Shown piece by piece: positions 35,275 through 45,355 of a DNA stretch of 64,000 bases. The notes below the pieces were generated by a model. That model worked only from the letters and a program-made list of their open reading frames with translations. It did not search any database and was not told the origin of the DNA. Position 1 is the stretch's first letter; each line of letters starts with the position of its first letter. Origin of the DNA: Nocardia terrae (GTDB lineage Bacteria; Actinomycetota; Actinomycetes; Mycobacteriales; Mycobacteriaceae); assembly GCF_009760405.1 (NCBI RefSeq), contig NZ_WRPP01000005.1:186001-250000 (forward strand). Direction: 5' to 3'. The translations under genes were made by a program, and so were the position numbers.

Positions 35275-37425
35275 TCACTCGCGCAGCGCGACCTTCTCCA
35301 GCAGCGGCCACGAGCGCGCCGGAGCCCACCAGTTGGCGGTGCCCATGACCCGCATGAACGCGGGCACCAGCACCATGCGGACCAGGGTGGCGTCCATCAG
35401 CACGGCCAGCGCCAGGCCCAGCCCGAGCATCCGGTTCATGGTGACGCCGCTGACGGCGATGCCCGCGAAGACCACCGCCATGAGCAGCGCCGCGGCGGTG
35501 ACGATGCGCCCCGAGCGGGCGATGCCCAGGGCCACCGCATTGTCGTTGTCCTGACGCGTCTTCGCCGAGTGCTCCCATTCCTCGGTGAAGCGGGCGAGCA
35601 GGAACACCTCGTAGTCCATGGACAGACCGAACGCGACACAGAACAACAGCACCGGCAGTGTCGCGATGGTGTACCCGGTGGCGAGGGTGCCCAGACCGCC
35701 GAGATGACCCCACTGGAAGACGAACACCAGCGCGCCGAAGGTCGCCGAGAGCGAGAGCGTATTGAGCACAAGGGCTTTCAATGGCAGGACGACGCTCCCG
35801 GTGAGCAGGAGCAGCAGCCCGAAGGTGACGACCGCGATCCAGGCGATCGCCTTCGGGAAGCCCTGGGCGATGCCCTGCCCGGCGTCCTCGGTCTGCTGGG
35901 CGAGACCGCCGAACAGCACCGGCGCGGGTGCGGGCACCGCGCGCAGCGCGTCCAACTGCTGTTCGGCCGCTTCGGAATACGGGTCGAGCCGGGTGGCGAC
36001 GGTCAGGTGCACACTGTCGGGTCCGGTGGCGGCGGGGTCGCCGGGGCCGATCATGCGCGCGTTCTCGAAGGCGCCCGCCGGGCCGACCACGGCCCGTACG
36101 TCCGGAACCCGGGACAGGGCGGCGGCGTACGCGCCGGTGTCGATCCCCTGACCGCGCACGATGATGTGCACGGATCCGGTGGCGTTGTCGTCGAACCGGT
36201 CTCGCAGCAGATCGCCCACCTGCCGGGAATCCAGCCCGGCAGGCAGCACCCGGTCGTCGGGCAGGCCCAGCCGCAACCCGACGATCGGCGAGCCCAGCAA
36301 CAGCAGCAGCGCCAGCACCGGCAGCGCGCTGAGGGCGGGCCGCCGCTGCACGCCGCGCGCCACCCGGTAGAGCAGGCTGCGCTCGACGGGTGTGGCCTCC
36401 CGCAGCGGTTTCCGATTGATCCGGTCGCCGAGCACCATGAGCAGCGCGGGCACCATGGTCAACGCGAGCACGATGGACAGCGCCACCACCGCCAGCCCGG
36501 CCGAGGCCAGCGAGCGCAGGAAGGCCATGGGGAAGAACAGCATTCCGATCAGCGCGATGCCGACGGTGGTGCCGGAGAAGGCCACGGCCCGGCCGCCGCG
36601 CCTCATCGCGACGGTCAGCGCGTCGGTGCGCTCGGCTCCGCGCGCGATCTCCTCCCGGTAGCGCCCGATGATCAGCAGTGAATAGTCGATGGCCAGGGCC
36701 AGCCCGATCGCGGTCGTGATGTTCAGCGCGAACACCGACAGCTCGACCACGTAGGTCATCAGATACAGCACCGCGCCGGCCCCGGCGATGGCGACCACAC
36801 CCGTGAGGAACGGGATGAGCGCGGCCACCAGGCTGCGCAGGAACCACACCAGCAGCAGGAAGGTCAGCGGCAGCGCGATGGCCTCGGCGACGGCGAGGTC
36901 CTGCTGGGTCTGCTGCCCGGTGTCGCGCCAGACCTTGGCCTGCCCACCGGCCCGCACGGTGACATCGTCACGGCTGCCGGTGAATTCGTCGGCCAGCTCG
37001 CGCGCGATGCCCGGCGCGTTGTTCTCGTCGCCGCGCACGGTGGCCACGATGAGACCGATCTTGCCGTCCCTGCTGAGCAGCGCCCGGCTCGGCATCGGCT
37101 CGGTCCAAGGCGACACCGCCCGGGAGATGCGCGAGTCCCCTTTCAGCTGTTGGGCGATCTCGCGGCCCCGGGCGCTCGCCGCGGGATCGAGTGCGCCGTC
37201 GGGCGATTCGACCGTGAACACCAGTTGCGCGCCGGTCATGCCGTAGTCGCGTTCCAGCATGCCCGCCACCCGGGCGGATTCGGAGTCGGTCGACACGAAC
37301 CCGCCCTGGGACAGCCGCGCCACCGCCTGCGAACCGACCGCCCCGCACAGTACAAAGGCGATCCCGACGAGGATGAGCACCAGCTTCGGCGTGCGCAGCG
37401 CCGGTGCCGTCAACCGGTCGATCAT
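35275..37425 (-). CDS. MMPL/RND-family transporter
   Basis: A 716-residue MMPL protein with 12 transmembrane helices in two repeats. The conserved proton-relay motifs are ALAIDYSLLIIGRYREE in the first half and FGLSMDYEVFLLARFTEEWE in the second. Two extracytoplasmic domains follow helices 1 and 7. Actinobacterial MMPL proteins export cell-envelope lipids or drugs, but this sequence does not reveal the cargo. The probable start MIDRLTAP at 37425 overlaps the stop of a 46-codon ORF, so it is likely translated by coupling. Confidence 0.9.
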   Translation of the reverse strand: MIDRLTAPALRTPKLVLILVGIAFVLCGAVGSQAVARLSQGGFVSTDSESARVAGMLERDYGMTGAQLVFTVESPDGALDPAASARGREIAQQLKGDSRISRAVSPWTEPMPSRALLSRDGKIGLIVATVRGDENNAPGIARELADEFTGSRDDVTVRAGGQAKVWRDTGQQTQQDLAVAEAIALPLTFLLLVWFLRSLVAALIPFLTGVVAIAGAGAVLYLMTYVVELSVFALNITTAIGLALAIDYSLLIIGRYREEIARGAERTDALTVAMRRGGRAVAFSGTTVGIALIGMLFFPMAFLRSLASAGLAVVALSIVLALTMVPALLMVLGDRINRKPLREATPVERSLLYRVARGVQRRPALSALPVLALLLLLGSPIVGLRLGLPDDRVLPAGLDSRQVGDLLRDRFDDNATGSVHIIVRGQGIDTGAYAAALSRVPDVRAVVGPAGAFENARMIGPGDPAATGPDSVHLTVATRLDPYSEAAEQQLDALRAVPAPAPVLFGGLAQQTEDAGQGIAQGFPKAIAWIAVVTFGLLLLLTGSVVLPLKALVLNTLSLSATFGALVFVFQWGHLGGLGTLATGYTIATLPVLLFCVAFGLSMDYEVFLLARFTEEWEHSAKTRQDNDNAVALGIARSGRIVTAAALLMAVVFAGIAVSGVTMNRMLGLGLALAVLMDATLVRMVLVPAFMRVMGTANWWAPARSWPLLEKVALRE

Positions 37426-37565
37426 CACGTAACCTCGCCGTCGCGCACGCACTCGAGGGTCCCCTCATGCTGCGCCGCCCCCGCGCGTGGAGCCCGGTCG
37501 AGAACCTGCCGGGATGACGGCGGCGGCAGCGCGCCGTCGATCTCGGCGATGCGGTCCAGCATCAT
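37425..37565 (-). CDS. possible 46-residue protein coupled to the MMPL gene
   Basis: The ATG at 37565 has AAGGGGAA two bases upstream, a good ribosome site, and the frame runs to a TGA that shares a base with the ATG of the MMPL gene (TGATG). The product (LDRIAEIDGALPPPSSRQVL and an acidic end ECVRDGEVT) is soluble, with no recognised motif. Such a gene often feeds ribosomes into its downstream neighbour. It lies 79 bases after the acyl-CoA oxidase stop on the same strand. Translation is likely; function unknown. Confidence 0.45.
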   Translation of the reverse strand: MMLDRIAEIDGALPPPSSRQVLDRAPRAGAAQHEGTLECVRDGEVT

Positions 37566-37644
37566 GGTTCCCCTTGCGGCGAAGCGATCTCTCCGCTCCA
37601 CGATGCACAGCGGCAATAGGGTTCAGTGCCGAGGGCAGTCCGGC

Positions 37645-39552
37645 TCAGTCCAGCATGGCCGCGCGCAGCATGCCCTCGGGGACACCGAGACCTTCGATCA
37701 GCGTCAGCGCCTGCGGCCGCAGCCGGTCGACCAGTTCGTTCACGCCCCGGCGCACCGCCTTGGCCCGTTCCACCGACATGAACCGGTGCATGATGAACCA
37801 GGCCTGGTTCTGCTCGATGGTCCAGTAGACGTAGAGGTCGCACACGGTGTTCGCCAGCGCCCGCGCCTCGGGGTCAGCGATGTCGGCGATGCCGTCGATG
37901 AAGGCTTCGAGGACCATTCGCTCGATGTGGGCGGTGCCCGCGGCGAGGATGTGGTCCTGGGCGTTGTTGAACGCCTCGAACGGACCGGTCTCCTTGGCCC
38001 GGGCGCGCAGCCGGTGCGCGGCCGTGCGCACCATGTAGTCCTCGCGGTCCGCGAACAGCTGCAGCTGGACCGAGCGGCGCGACAGGTCACCCTCGTCCAC
38101 GGTCTCGTCGCCGCGATCGCGCAGCCGCTGGATCATCTGCCGCACGCCGGACCGCTCCCGCACCACATCGCGGGCCGTGGTGGCGGCGAAGCGCACCCAG
38201 CCGAGCGCGTCGAGGTCGCGCACCTCCTCCGCGTAGGCCGTCAGCAAGTCTTTGGCTACCAGCTGGGTGAGGACCACGTTGTCGCCCTCGAAGGTGGTGA
38301 ACACATCGGTGTCGGCCTTCAGGGTGACCAGGCGGTTCTCGGTGAGATAGCCCGCGCCGCCACAGGCCTCGCGGCACTCCTGGATGGCCCCGGTGGCGTG
38401 CCGGGTCTGGGCCACCTTGAGACCGGCCGCGCGATTCTCCAGCGCACGCTGGGCGCGGGGATCGGTGTCCTGCCCGGTCTGCACCAGGTGCATGCGGCGC
38501 ACCAATTCGTTCTGCGCGAAAGCCAGTGCGTAGGAACGCGCTACGAGCGGCAGCAGGCGACGCTGATGACTGCGGTAGTCCAGCAGCAGCGTCTCCTCGC
38601 CGGTGTCGGGATCGGAGAACTGACGGCGCTGCTCGGCGTAGCGCACCGCGATGCTCAACGCCACCCGCGCCGCCGCGGCAGCCGCACCACCGACACTCAC
38701 CCGTCCCCGCACCAGCGTCCCGAGCGTGGTGAAGAACCGCCGGCTCGGGTTCTCGATCTCGGAGGAATAGGTTCCGTCCGGCGCGACATCGGCGTACCGG
38801 TTGAGCAGGTTCTCGCGCGGAATTCGCACCTGGTCGAACAGGATTCGCCCATTGTCGACCCCGGGCAGCCCGCCCTTGAGACCGCAATCGGAGATGGTCA
38901 CCCCCGGCAGATCACTGCCCGCCTCGTCGCGGATCGGCACCAGGAAACAGTGCACGCCCCGCCCCTCGCCACCGGTGATCAACTGCGCGAAAACCGCTGC
39001 CATGCGGGCATGTTCGGCCGCGCCGCCGATGTAGTCCTTGCGCGAGGACGGAGTCGGGCTGTGCACCACGAACTCCTGGGTGGCCGGATCGTAGGTGGCC
39101 GTCGTCTCCAGGTTCGCGACATCGCTGCCGTGCCCGGTCTCGGTCATGGCGAAGCAGCCGAGCAGGCGCAGCGACGCCAGTTCGTCGATATATCCGCGAT
39201 GCCTATCTGTGCCGAGGTTCTCTACTGCGCCACCGAAAAGTCCCCACTGCACACCGCTTTTCACCCACAGCGACAGATCGTTGTAGGCGAGCATCTCCAG
39301 CGCGGTGACCGCCGCGCCCGGATCGGCCGGGCGGCCGTCCACGTGCCGGAAGCCGCGTTCGACCCAGCCATAGCTCGCGACCAGGTGCATCTGCTCCAGG
39401 ACCCGGGCCCGCGCCGCCTTGATGTCGAGGGACGGATCGCCGTAGAGCCGGTCGTCGTCGATGGCGGCCCGGGCTTCCTCACGCACCTCCCGCCAGGGTC
39501 CGTCGAGTGCCGCGCGTAGCTCTTTCGCAATCGAAACGTCGCTCGTCGCCAT
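37645..39552 (-). CDS. acyl-CoA oxidase/dehydrogenase family protein
   Basis: A 635-residue enzyme with the acyl-CoA oxidase layout: an N-terminal helical domain, a middle beta domain with the FAD/substrate motif GCFAMTETGHGSDVANLET, a C-terminal helical domain with CGGAGYLTENRLVTLKAD, and a second C-terminal helical domain. The expected catalytic Glu is in VFTTFEGDNVVLTQL. Oxidases use O2 and give H2O2; many bacterial members still use ETF, and the sequence does not separate them. The ATG at 39552 matches family N-termini. The downstream gene pair (46-residue ORF and MMPL) may share its transcript. Confidence 0.88.
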   Translation of the reverse strand: MATSDVSIAKELRAALDGPWREVREEARAAIDDDRLYGDPSLDIKAARARVLEQMHLVASYGWVERGFRHVDGRPADPGAAVTALEMLAYNDLSLWVKSGVQWGLFGGAVENLGTDRHRGYIDELASLRLLGCFAMTETGHGSDVANLETTATYDPATQEFVVHSPTPSSRKDYIGGAAEHARMAAVFAQLITGGEGRGVHCFLVPIRDEAGSDLPGVTISDCGLKGGLPGVDNGRILFDQVRIPRENLLNRYADVAPDGTYSSEIENPSRRFFTTLGTLVRGRVSVGGAAAAAARVALSIAVRYAEQRRQFSDPDTGEETLLLDYRSHQRRLLPLVARSYALAFAQNELVRRMHLVQTGQDTDPRAQRALENRAAGLKVAQTRHATGAIQECREACGGAGYLTENRLVTLKADTDVFTTFEGDNVVLTQLVAKDLLTAYAEEVRDLDALGWVRFAATTARDVVRERSGVRQMIQRLRDRGDETVDEGDLSRRSVQLQLFADREDYMVRTAAHRLRARAKETGPFEAFNNAQDHILAAGTAHIERMVLEAFIDGIADIADPEARALANTVCDLYVYWTIEQNQAWFIMHRFMSVERAKAVRRGVNELVDRLRPQALTLIEGLGVPEGMLRAAMLD

Positions 39553-39620
39553 ACTCGAAAACACTACTGGCCCCACCCTGCTCGCCCCGGTGATCTCCCG
39601 CACCCGTGTACGTTTGCCTT

Positions 39621-41087
39621 GTGACCAACCAGTTGGCTACCGACGAGCAAGTGGGAGCGCCCGCCGGGCTGCGCGCCCGCTGGCAGCGGCTGCTGACCGG
39701 GGCGGGCGACCGCCTCACCGCCGATCGCCGCGCCACGGTGGACACCGTGGTGGAGGCGCCGGCGCCGGTGCAGCCCATCGACCTCACCGATGACGCGACC
39801 GTGACCGAGGTGCTGGATCTGGCCGAGCGGGTGGGCGAGGTGGTGCTCGCCTCGGGCACCGCCGTCATGGACACCACCACCCAGATCGAGTTCATCGCCG
39901 CCACCTACGGCATGACCAAATGCGATATCGACGTCACCTACAACGCGATTCGTATCTCGGTGGACCGGGGACCGAAGCTGCCGCCCGCCACCACCATGCG
40001 CGTCGTGCACTACCGCTCCCTGGACTTCACGCGGCTGGCCGCGGTCGACCGGTTGACCCGCCGCATCCGCCGCGAACTGGTGCCGCCGCAGGAGGCGCTG
40101 GCCGCCCTCGACGAGATCACCTCGGCCCCGCACCCCTACCCGCGCTGGTCGGCGACCGTCGGCTGGGCGCTGATGGCCGCCGGGGTCGCGTTCCTGCTCA
40201 ACGGCGGCTGGCTCATCGCGCTGCTGAGCTTCGCGACCACCACGCTCATCGACCGCACCAATCGCCTGCTGAACCGGCGCGGCCTGCCCTTCTTCTTCCA
40301 GCACATCGCGGGCGGCATGATCGCGGCCACGCCCGCGGTGCTGATATCGACCTTCGCCAAGGGTCTGCACCTGGATCCGTCGCTGATCATCGCGGCCGGA
40401 ATCGCGGTGCTGCTGGCCGGTTTACAACTGGTCGGCGCGGGCGAGGACGCCATTACCGGCGCGCCCATCACCGCGTCGGCCCGCATGCTCGAGGTGATCA
40501 TGATGACCGGCGGCATCGTGGCCGGCATCGCGCTCACACTGCGGATCGCGGAGGTGTTCGAGGCGACCGTGCCGACCGTGGACATGACCGCGGCCTCGCG
40601 AGACCTGACGAATCTGCCGCTGAAGCTGCTGGCCGGCGCCGTCACCTCGGGGGCCTTCGCCCTCGCCTGCTACGCGGAGCGACGCGCCCTCACCGCCGCC
40701 GCGTTCAGCGGCGCGGCCGCGACGGTCGCCTATCTCCTGGTGCAGCACTTCGGCTTCGGCCCGATCGTCTCCTCGGGCGTGGCGGCGACGGTCGTCGGCC
40801 TGGCCGGTGGCCTGGCCGCGCGCCGTGCCCTTACGCCGCCCTTGGTCATCGCGGTCGCCGGGATCACTCCCCTGCTGCCCGGCCTGCGGGTCTACCGCGG
40901 CCTCTATGCCCTGCTCAACGACGAACTCCTGGTCGGCTTCAACCAGCTCTTCAGTGCCTTCACCGTCGGGCTGGCCCTGGCGGCCGGTGTCACGCTCGGC
41001 GAATGGATGGCTCGCGACCTGCGCCGGCCTCGCATCGTGCGGCGCATAGGCAGTCTCCGCCGCCCCCGATTCGCGACCGAGCAATAG
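39621..41087 (+). CDS. ThrE-type threonine/serine exporter
   Basis: A 488-residue integral membrane protein combining the two parts of the ThrE family. Residues 70-260 are the DUF1212 domain (EVVLASGTAVMDTTTQIEFI with the hydrolase-like motif), and the rest has about ten transmembrane helices, including the C-terminal DUF3815-like part. In Corynebacterium ThrE exports L-threonine and L-serine. The GTG at 39621 is the probable start; it diverges from the acyl-CoA oxidase gene with only about 70 bp between them. Confidence 0.88.
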   Translation: MTNQLATDEQVGAPAGLRARWQRLLTGAGDRLTADRRATVDTVVEAPAPVQPIDLTDDATVTEVLDLAERVGEVVLASGTAVMDTTTQIEFIAATYGMTKCDIDVTYNAIRISVDRGPKLPPATTMRVVHYRSLDFTRLAAVDRLTRRIRRELVPPQEALAALDEITSAPHPYPRWSATVGWALMAAGVAFLLNGGWLIALLSFATTTLIDRTNRLLNRRGLPFFFQHIAGGMIAATPAVLISTFAKGLHLDPSLIIAAGIAVLLAGLQLVGAGEDAITGAPITASARMLEVIMMTGGIVAGIALTLRIAEVFEATVPTVDMTAASRDLTNLPLKLLAGAVTSGAFALACYAERRALTAAAFSGAAATVAYLLVQHFGFGPIVSSGVAATVVGLAGGLAARRALTPPLVIAVAGITPLLPGLRVYRGLYALLNDELLVGFNQLFSAFTVGLALAAGVTLGEWMARDLRRPRIVRRIGSLRRPRFATEQ

Positions 41088-41148
41088 CCGATACGCATAG
41101 TGATACAACGTTTTTCACTTCACATGATCTTCGCTGCTACCGTGCAGT

Positions 41149-43377
41149 ATGCAGTTGCGGCGCCCGCGTGATCGAGATGTTTTCGCGCTATGGGGAAACC
41201 TCGTCACCCGGCACCGATTCGTCGTACTGGGCCTGGTCGCGACCGCGATGCTGGCGCTCGGCGGATATTCGTGGGGCTTCCAGGACCGTTTGAGTTCGGG
41301 CGGGCTCGACGATCCGAATTCGGATTCGGTGCGGGCAGCGCAGGTGGTCGCGGCGTCGTTCGACGCCAGCCACGAGGTGGATGTCGCGGTGCTGTACACC
41401 TTTCCGGCCGGCACCACCGTCGACGATCCCGACGTCAATCAGGCTGTGATCGACAATCTCAACAGCCTGACCCAGCGGTACCCGAACGACTTCGCCAGTG
41501 TGAACGCCGCGTACTGGCCCGCCGTGACCTCGCTGCACGGTGCCACCACCAAGCTCGCGACCCCGGATCGGATGCAGGCACTGGCCACCATCGGCCTGAA
41601 GAACCTGAACATCGACTACGCGAAGCTGAAGGACGCGCTCTCGGTGTCGAGCGGGGTCGAGGTGAAGGTCGGCGGCCTGCAACCGGTGGCGATGGCGTTG
41701 AACAACACCATCGCCACCGATACCCATCGCATGGAAGTGCTGGCCATCCCAGCGGTGGCGGTGCTGTTGTTCTTCATCTTCGGCGGGGTGGTGGCCGCGT
41801 CGCTGCCGCTGCTGATGGGTGTGCTCACGGTGCTGGGCGCGAACGGCATCGTCCGGTGGATCACGAACTTCACCGAGGTCAATTCGTATGTGGCTCCGGT
41901 CGTCTCGATGATCGGGCTGGGATTGGCCATCGACTATTCGCTGTTCATCGTGAGCCGGTTCCGCGAGGAAGTCGCGGCCGGGTACGACACTCCCACGGCG
42001 GTGCGGCGCTCGCTGATGACCGCGGGCCGCACGATCCTGTTCTCGGCCACCATGATCGTGGCCAGCCTCGCCGGGATGCTGATCTTCCCGCAGGGCTTCC
42101 TGAAGTCCATCGCCTACGGCGCGATCGCCACGGTGACCCTGGCCGCGCTGACCGCCGTCACGATTCTGCCCGCGATGCTGGCGATTCTGGGGCGGTGGGT
42201 GAATGCGCTGGGTATCAAGAGATTCCGCCGGATCCGTCCAGCGCACGAGGTGGAGCAGAGCTTCTGGGGTCGATCCACCGGATGGGTGATGCGGCATCCG
42301 TGGAAGATCACCGCGGTCCTCATCCTCGGGCTGCTCGTGCTCATCGTGCCGGTCCGCAACATCGCCTTCGGCGGCTTCAGCGAGAAGTATCTGCCGCCGG
42401 ACAATACGGTGCGCATGGCCCAGCACGAGATCGATACAGCCTTCCCGTACCGCAAGTCCGACCCGATCGAGCTGATCATCCGCACCGACGACAGCACCGA
42501 GGTCGGCCCGCTGATCGCGCAGGCGGGTGACGCGCCCGGCCTGCTGCCCGGCGGGTTCGGGGTCCCGACGCGCTCGCAGATCAACCGGGACGTCTACAGC
42601 ACCACCGCGTATCTGGTCGATTCCACCGACTACGACAAGACGATCGACTATCTGCGGGCGCTCGACGTCCCCGATGGCGTGACGATGCTGGTCGGCGGCG
42701 TCCCGGCGCAGCAGCACGATTCCATTGCGGCACTGCTGAATCGGCTGCCCCTGATGATCGCGCTGGTCCTGACCGTCACCACGATCCTGATGTTCCTCAC
42801 CTTCGGTTCGCTGGTCCTGCCGCTGAAGGCCGCCTTCATGAGCGTGCTGGGTCTCGGCTCCACCCTCGGCATCCTGACCTGGATCTTCACCGAGGGCCAC
42901 GGCGCGACCCTGCTGAACTTCACGCCCCAGCCGATCCAGGCCAACATCCTGTTCCTGATCATCGCCATCATCTACGGGTTGTCCACCGACTACGAGGTAT
43001 TCCTGGTCTCCCGTATGGTCGAAGCCCGGGCGGCGGGCGCGACCACCGAGCAGGCGATCCGTTCCGGCACCGCCCACACCGGCCGCATCATCACCGCCGC
43101 GGCCCTCATCCTCCTGGTCGTGACCGGCGCCTTCGCCTTCTCCGAACTGGTTCTCATGCAGTACATCGCCTACGGCATGATCGCCGCGTTGATCATCGAC
43201 GCGACCGTCCTGCGCATGCTCCTGGTCCCCGCCACCATGAAGCTTCTCGGTGACCGAGTCTGGTGGGCCCCACGCTGGATGAAGCGCGTCCAGCGCCGCA
43301 TCGGCCTCACCGAACCGGTCCTGCACGCCGAACCCGACAACCTCCGCCCGCGCGAATTGGCCGACGCCCGAACCTGA
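41149..43377 (+). CDS. MMPL/RND-family transporter
   Basis: A 742-residue MMPL transporter. The paired proton-relay motifs are GLGLAIDYSLFIVSRFREE and IIYGLSTDYEVFLVSRMVEA, and 12 helices in two halves are evident. The extracytoplasmic domains begin FQDRLSSGGLDDPNSDS and FGGFSEKYLPPDNTVR. The C-terminal tail is short and charged, unlike the long tail of MmpL3. Cell-envelope lipid or drug export is likely by family. It is not an adjacent duplicate of the MMPL gene at 35.3 kb, as the two differ through most of the sequence. Confidence 0.9.
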   Translation: MQLRRPRDRDVFALWGNLVTRHRFVVLGLVATAMLALGGYSWGFQDRLSSGGLDDPNSDSVRAAQVVAASFDASHEVDVAVLYTFPAGTTVDDPDVNQAVIDNLNSLTQRYPNDFASVNAAYWPAVTSLHGATTKLATPDRMQALATIGLKNLNIDYAKLKDALSVSSGVEVKVGGLQPVAMALNNTIATDTHRMEVLAIPAVAVLLFFIFGGVVAASLPLLMGVLTVLGANGIVRWITNFTEVNSYVAPVVSMIGLGLAIDYSLFIVSRFREEVAAGYDTPTAVRRSLMTAGRTILFSATMIVASLAGMLIFPQGFLKSIAYGAIATVTLAALTAVTILPAMLAILGRWVNALGIKRFRRIRPAHEVEQSFWGRSTGWVMRHPWKITAVLILGLLVLIVPVRNIAFGGFSEKYLPPDNTVRMAQHEIDTAFPYRKSDPIELIIRTDDSTEVGPLIAQAGDAPGLLPGGFGVPTRSQINRDVYSTTAYLVDSTDYDKTIDYLRALDVPDGVTMLVGGVPAQQHDSIAALLNRLPLMIALVLTVTTILMFLTFGSLVLPLKAAFMSVLGLGSTLGILTWIFTEGHGATLLNFTPQPIQANILFLIIAIIYGLSTDYEVFLVSRMVEARAAGATTEQAIRSGTAHTGRIITAAALILLVVTGAFAFSELVLMQYIAYGMIAALIIDATVLRMLLVPATMKLLGDRVWWAPRWMKRVQRRIGLTEPVLHAEPDNLRPRELADART

Positions 43378-43426
43378 TCCGTGGCCTGCCCATTTTTCGT
43401 TCCAGTAGTGTCTTTCCCAGCGAAGG

Positions 43427-44830
43427 ATGTTGGAGGGCGTGGCGGTGGGGCAGAGGCTCCTGGCCGGTGAGGTTTTCGCCGGGTACCGGATCGAGCGGCT
43501 GCTCGGGGTGGGCGGGATGGGTGAGGTGTATCTTGCCCGGGACCGGAGTCTGCCGCGGCCGGTGGCGTTGAAGCTGCTCGGGGTGACCGTAGCTCGAGAT
43601 CCCGGGGTGCGGGCGCGGTTCCAGCGGGAGGCCGATCTGGCCGCGCGGCTGTCGCATCCGAATATCGTCACCATCCACGACCGAGGCGAGACCGAGGAAC
43701 GTCTCTGGATCGCCATGGAATTCATCGACGGTTCCGACGCCGGTCGGCTGGTGCGGTCCGGTCCCGTGGCGCCGGACGTGGCCGTGGACATCATCGGGAC
43801 CGTCGCACAGGCACTGGACTTCGCGCACGAGGCCGGGGTGCTGCATCGGGATGTGAAGCCCGCCAACATCTTGCTGACCAATGCTCGGCCGAGCCGGGTG
43901 CTGCTCACCGATTTCGGGATCGCGAAGGCACTCGACGAGACCATGGGGGCGACACAGACCGGGGAGGTGTACGCCAGTCTGCAGTACGCGGCGCCCGAAC
44001 AATTGGATCCGGACATCCGGGTGGATCAGCGCGTGGACGTGTATTCCCTGGGCTGCACACTGTTTCACCTGCTGACCGGCCAGTTGCCTTACCGTGCGAC
44101 CAATACCGCACAGCTGATCCACGCTCACCTGCATCGACCGATACCCGCGCCCAGCACGGTGAATCCCACGGTGCCGAAGGGATTCGACAAGGTCATCGCC
44201 ACCGCGCTCGCCAAGGATCCGGCTGATCGGTATTCCACGTGCGGGGAATTGGCCGACGCCGCGGCGCGGGTGCTCGCCCCGGCAACCCCGGCACCGATCG
44301 TGCACCCGCCCCGCCGGTGGCCCCGGATCATCGCACTCGCGGCCACGGTACTGGCAGCCGCGGCGACAACAGGTGTGTACCTGTACAACTCGTCCTCCCC
44401 CGACAATTTCACCGAGGCCGCCCGAGACGCGGCCTGCGCCTACGCCCGAACCATCTCGACCTTCGATATCAAGACCCCCGCCGACGCCGCCGCCTTCGAT
44501 CGACAGGTGGACGCCGGAGCCACCAGCAGATGGATTTCGTACATCCAAGGCGCCAGAACCACCCTGGACAACTCCATGATCGCCGTCCAAGCCCGCTCCG
44601 AGGTCCACGACCTGCAGTGCACGGTCAACAACAGCACAGCCGACCACGCCCAGATCACCGCCTTCGTGACCGCGACAGTCTCGAACGCCAACGACCACAC
44701 CGGCAAAACCAAGGTGACCGGCCTGGTCATGACCATGAAAAAGGTCGACGGCCGCTGGCTCTGCGACGACATGTCCAACACGGAGATCAACGCCCTCACC
44801 ACCGCTCCCACGCCGCCTCCGACGAAATAG
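43427..44830 (+). CDS. membrane receptor-type Ser/Thr protein kinase (PknB family)
   Basis: A 467-residue kinase. The catalytic domain (residues 20-285) has the glycine loop GVGGMGEVYLARD, Lys49, Glu68, HRDVKPANIL (140-149), DFG (162-164) and APE (189-191), all intact. One transmembrane helix follows at 301-320 (IIALAATVLAAAATTGVYLY), then an extracytoplasmic domain of about 145 residues that lacks PASTA repeats and contains two cysteines. It should phosphorylate cytoplasmic targets on an external cue. The start is uncertain between the ATG at 43427 and GTGs at 43439 and 43445; GGAGG precedes the latter. A decayed copy of the kinase follows directly. Confidence 0.92.
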   Translation: MLEGVAVGQRLLAGEVFAGYRIERLLGVGGMGEVYLARDRSLPRPVALKLLGVTVARDPGVRARFQREADLAARLSHPNIVTIHDRGETEERLWIAMEFIDGSDAGRLVRSGPVAPDVAVDIIGTVAQALDFAHEAGVLHRDVKPANILLTNARPSRVLLTDFGIAKALDETMGATQTGEVYASLQYAAPEQLDPDIRVDQRVDVYSLGCTLFHLLTGQLPYRATNTAQLIHAHLHRPIPAPSTVNPTVPKGFDKVIATALAKDPADRYSTCGELADAAARVLAPATPAPIVHPPRRWPRIIALAATVLAAAATTGVYLYNSSSPDNFTEAARDAACAYARTISTFDIKTPADAAAFDRQVDAGATSRWISYIQGARTTLDNSMIAVQARSEVHDLQCTVNNSTADHAQITAFVTATVSNANDHTGKTKVTGLVMTMKKVDGRWLCDDMSNTEINALTTAPTPPPTK

Positions 44831-44846
44831 GCGCGAGAAGGCCACC

Positions 44847-45303
44847 TCTCGGAGCTTGCCCCGGTCGGTGGCATTGAAGGTGCTCAGGCGAGAATCCACC
44901 GGCGATCCGTCGGTGCGGGCCAGGTTCCGGCAGGAGGCGAATCTCGGTGCGCGGCTGTGGCATCCCAATATCGTCACGGTGTACGACCGCGGCGAGAGAG
45001 GAGCACGAGTGGATCGCCATGGAGTTCGTCGACGGAACCGATGCGGCCCGGTTGCTGCTATCCGGAGCCGTGTCGCCCGAACTCGCGGTCGACATCGTGT
45101 GGGCCGGTGGCGCAGGCACTGCTGACCGATTCCGGAATCGCCACGGCCCCGGACGAGGCCACCGGGTGGACCGGCGCGCCGACGTGCACTCGCTGGGCTG
45201 CACCCTGTTCCATTTGCTGACCGGTGAAATCCCTTATCCGGTCCGGAATTCCGCCCAGCTGATCCACGGTCACGCGCATCTGCCGGTCCCCGTCCCGATC
45301 TGA
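44847..45303 (+). pseudogene. decayed duplicate of the neighbouring protein kinase
   Basis: Seventeen bases after the kinase stop, homology to the kinase domain resumes at SRSLPRSVALKVLRR, aligned with DRSLPRPVALKLL. The glycine loop is gone. A frameshift occurs after VTVYDRGE. About 29 codons covering HRDVKPAN are deleted exactly in frame between VAQAL and LTDSGIA, where DFG has become DSG. A second deletion and shift remove the APE region, and the end is truncated after ADVHSLGCTLFHLLTGE. The product cannot be a kinase. Confidence 0.88.
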
Positions 45304-45355
45304 CCTCCCAATCCGCGACGCACCGGTGTCTTTGCCGCTGCTCCCGGAGAAGTAG

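Noticed and set aside
41188..44016. 942-codon open frame on the minus strand
   Set aside because: Antisense to the MMPL and kinase genes; low-complexity shadow translation rich in His, Gln and Gly.
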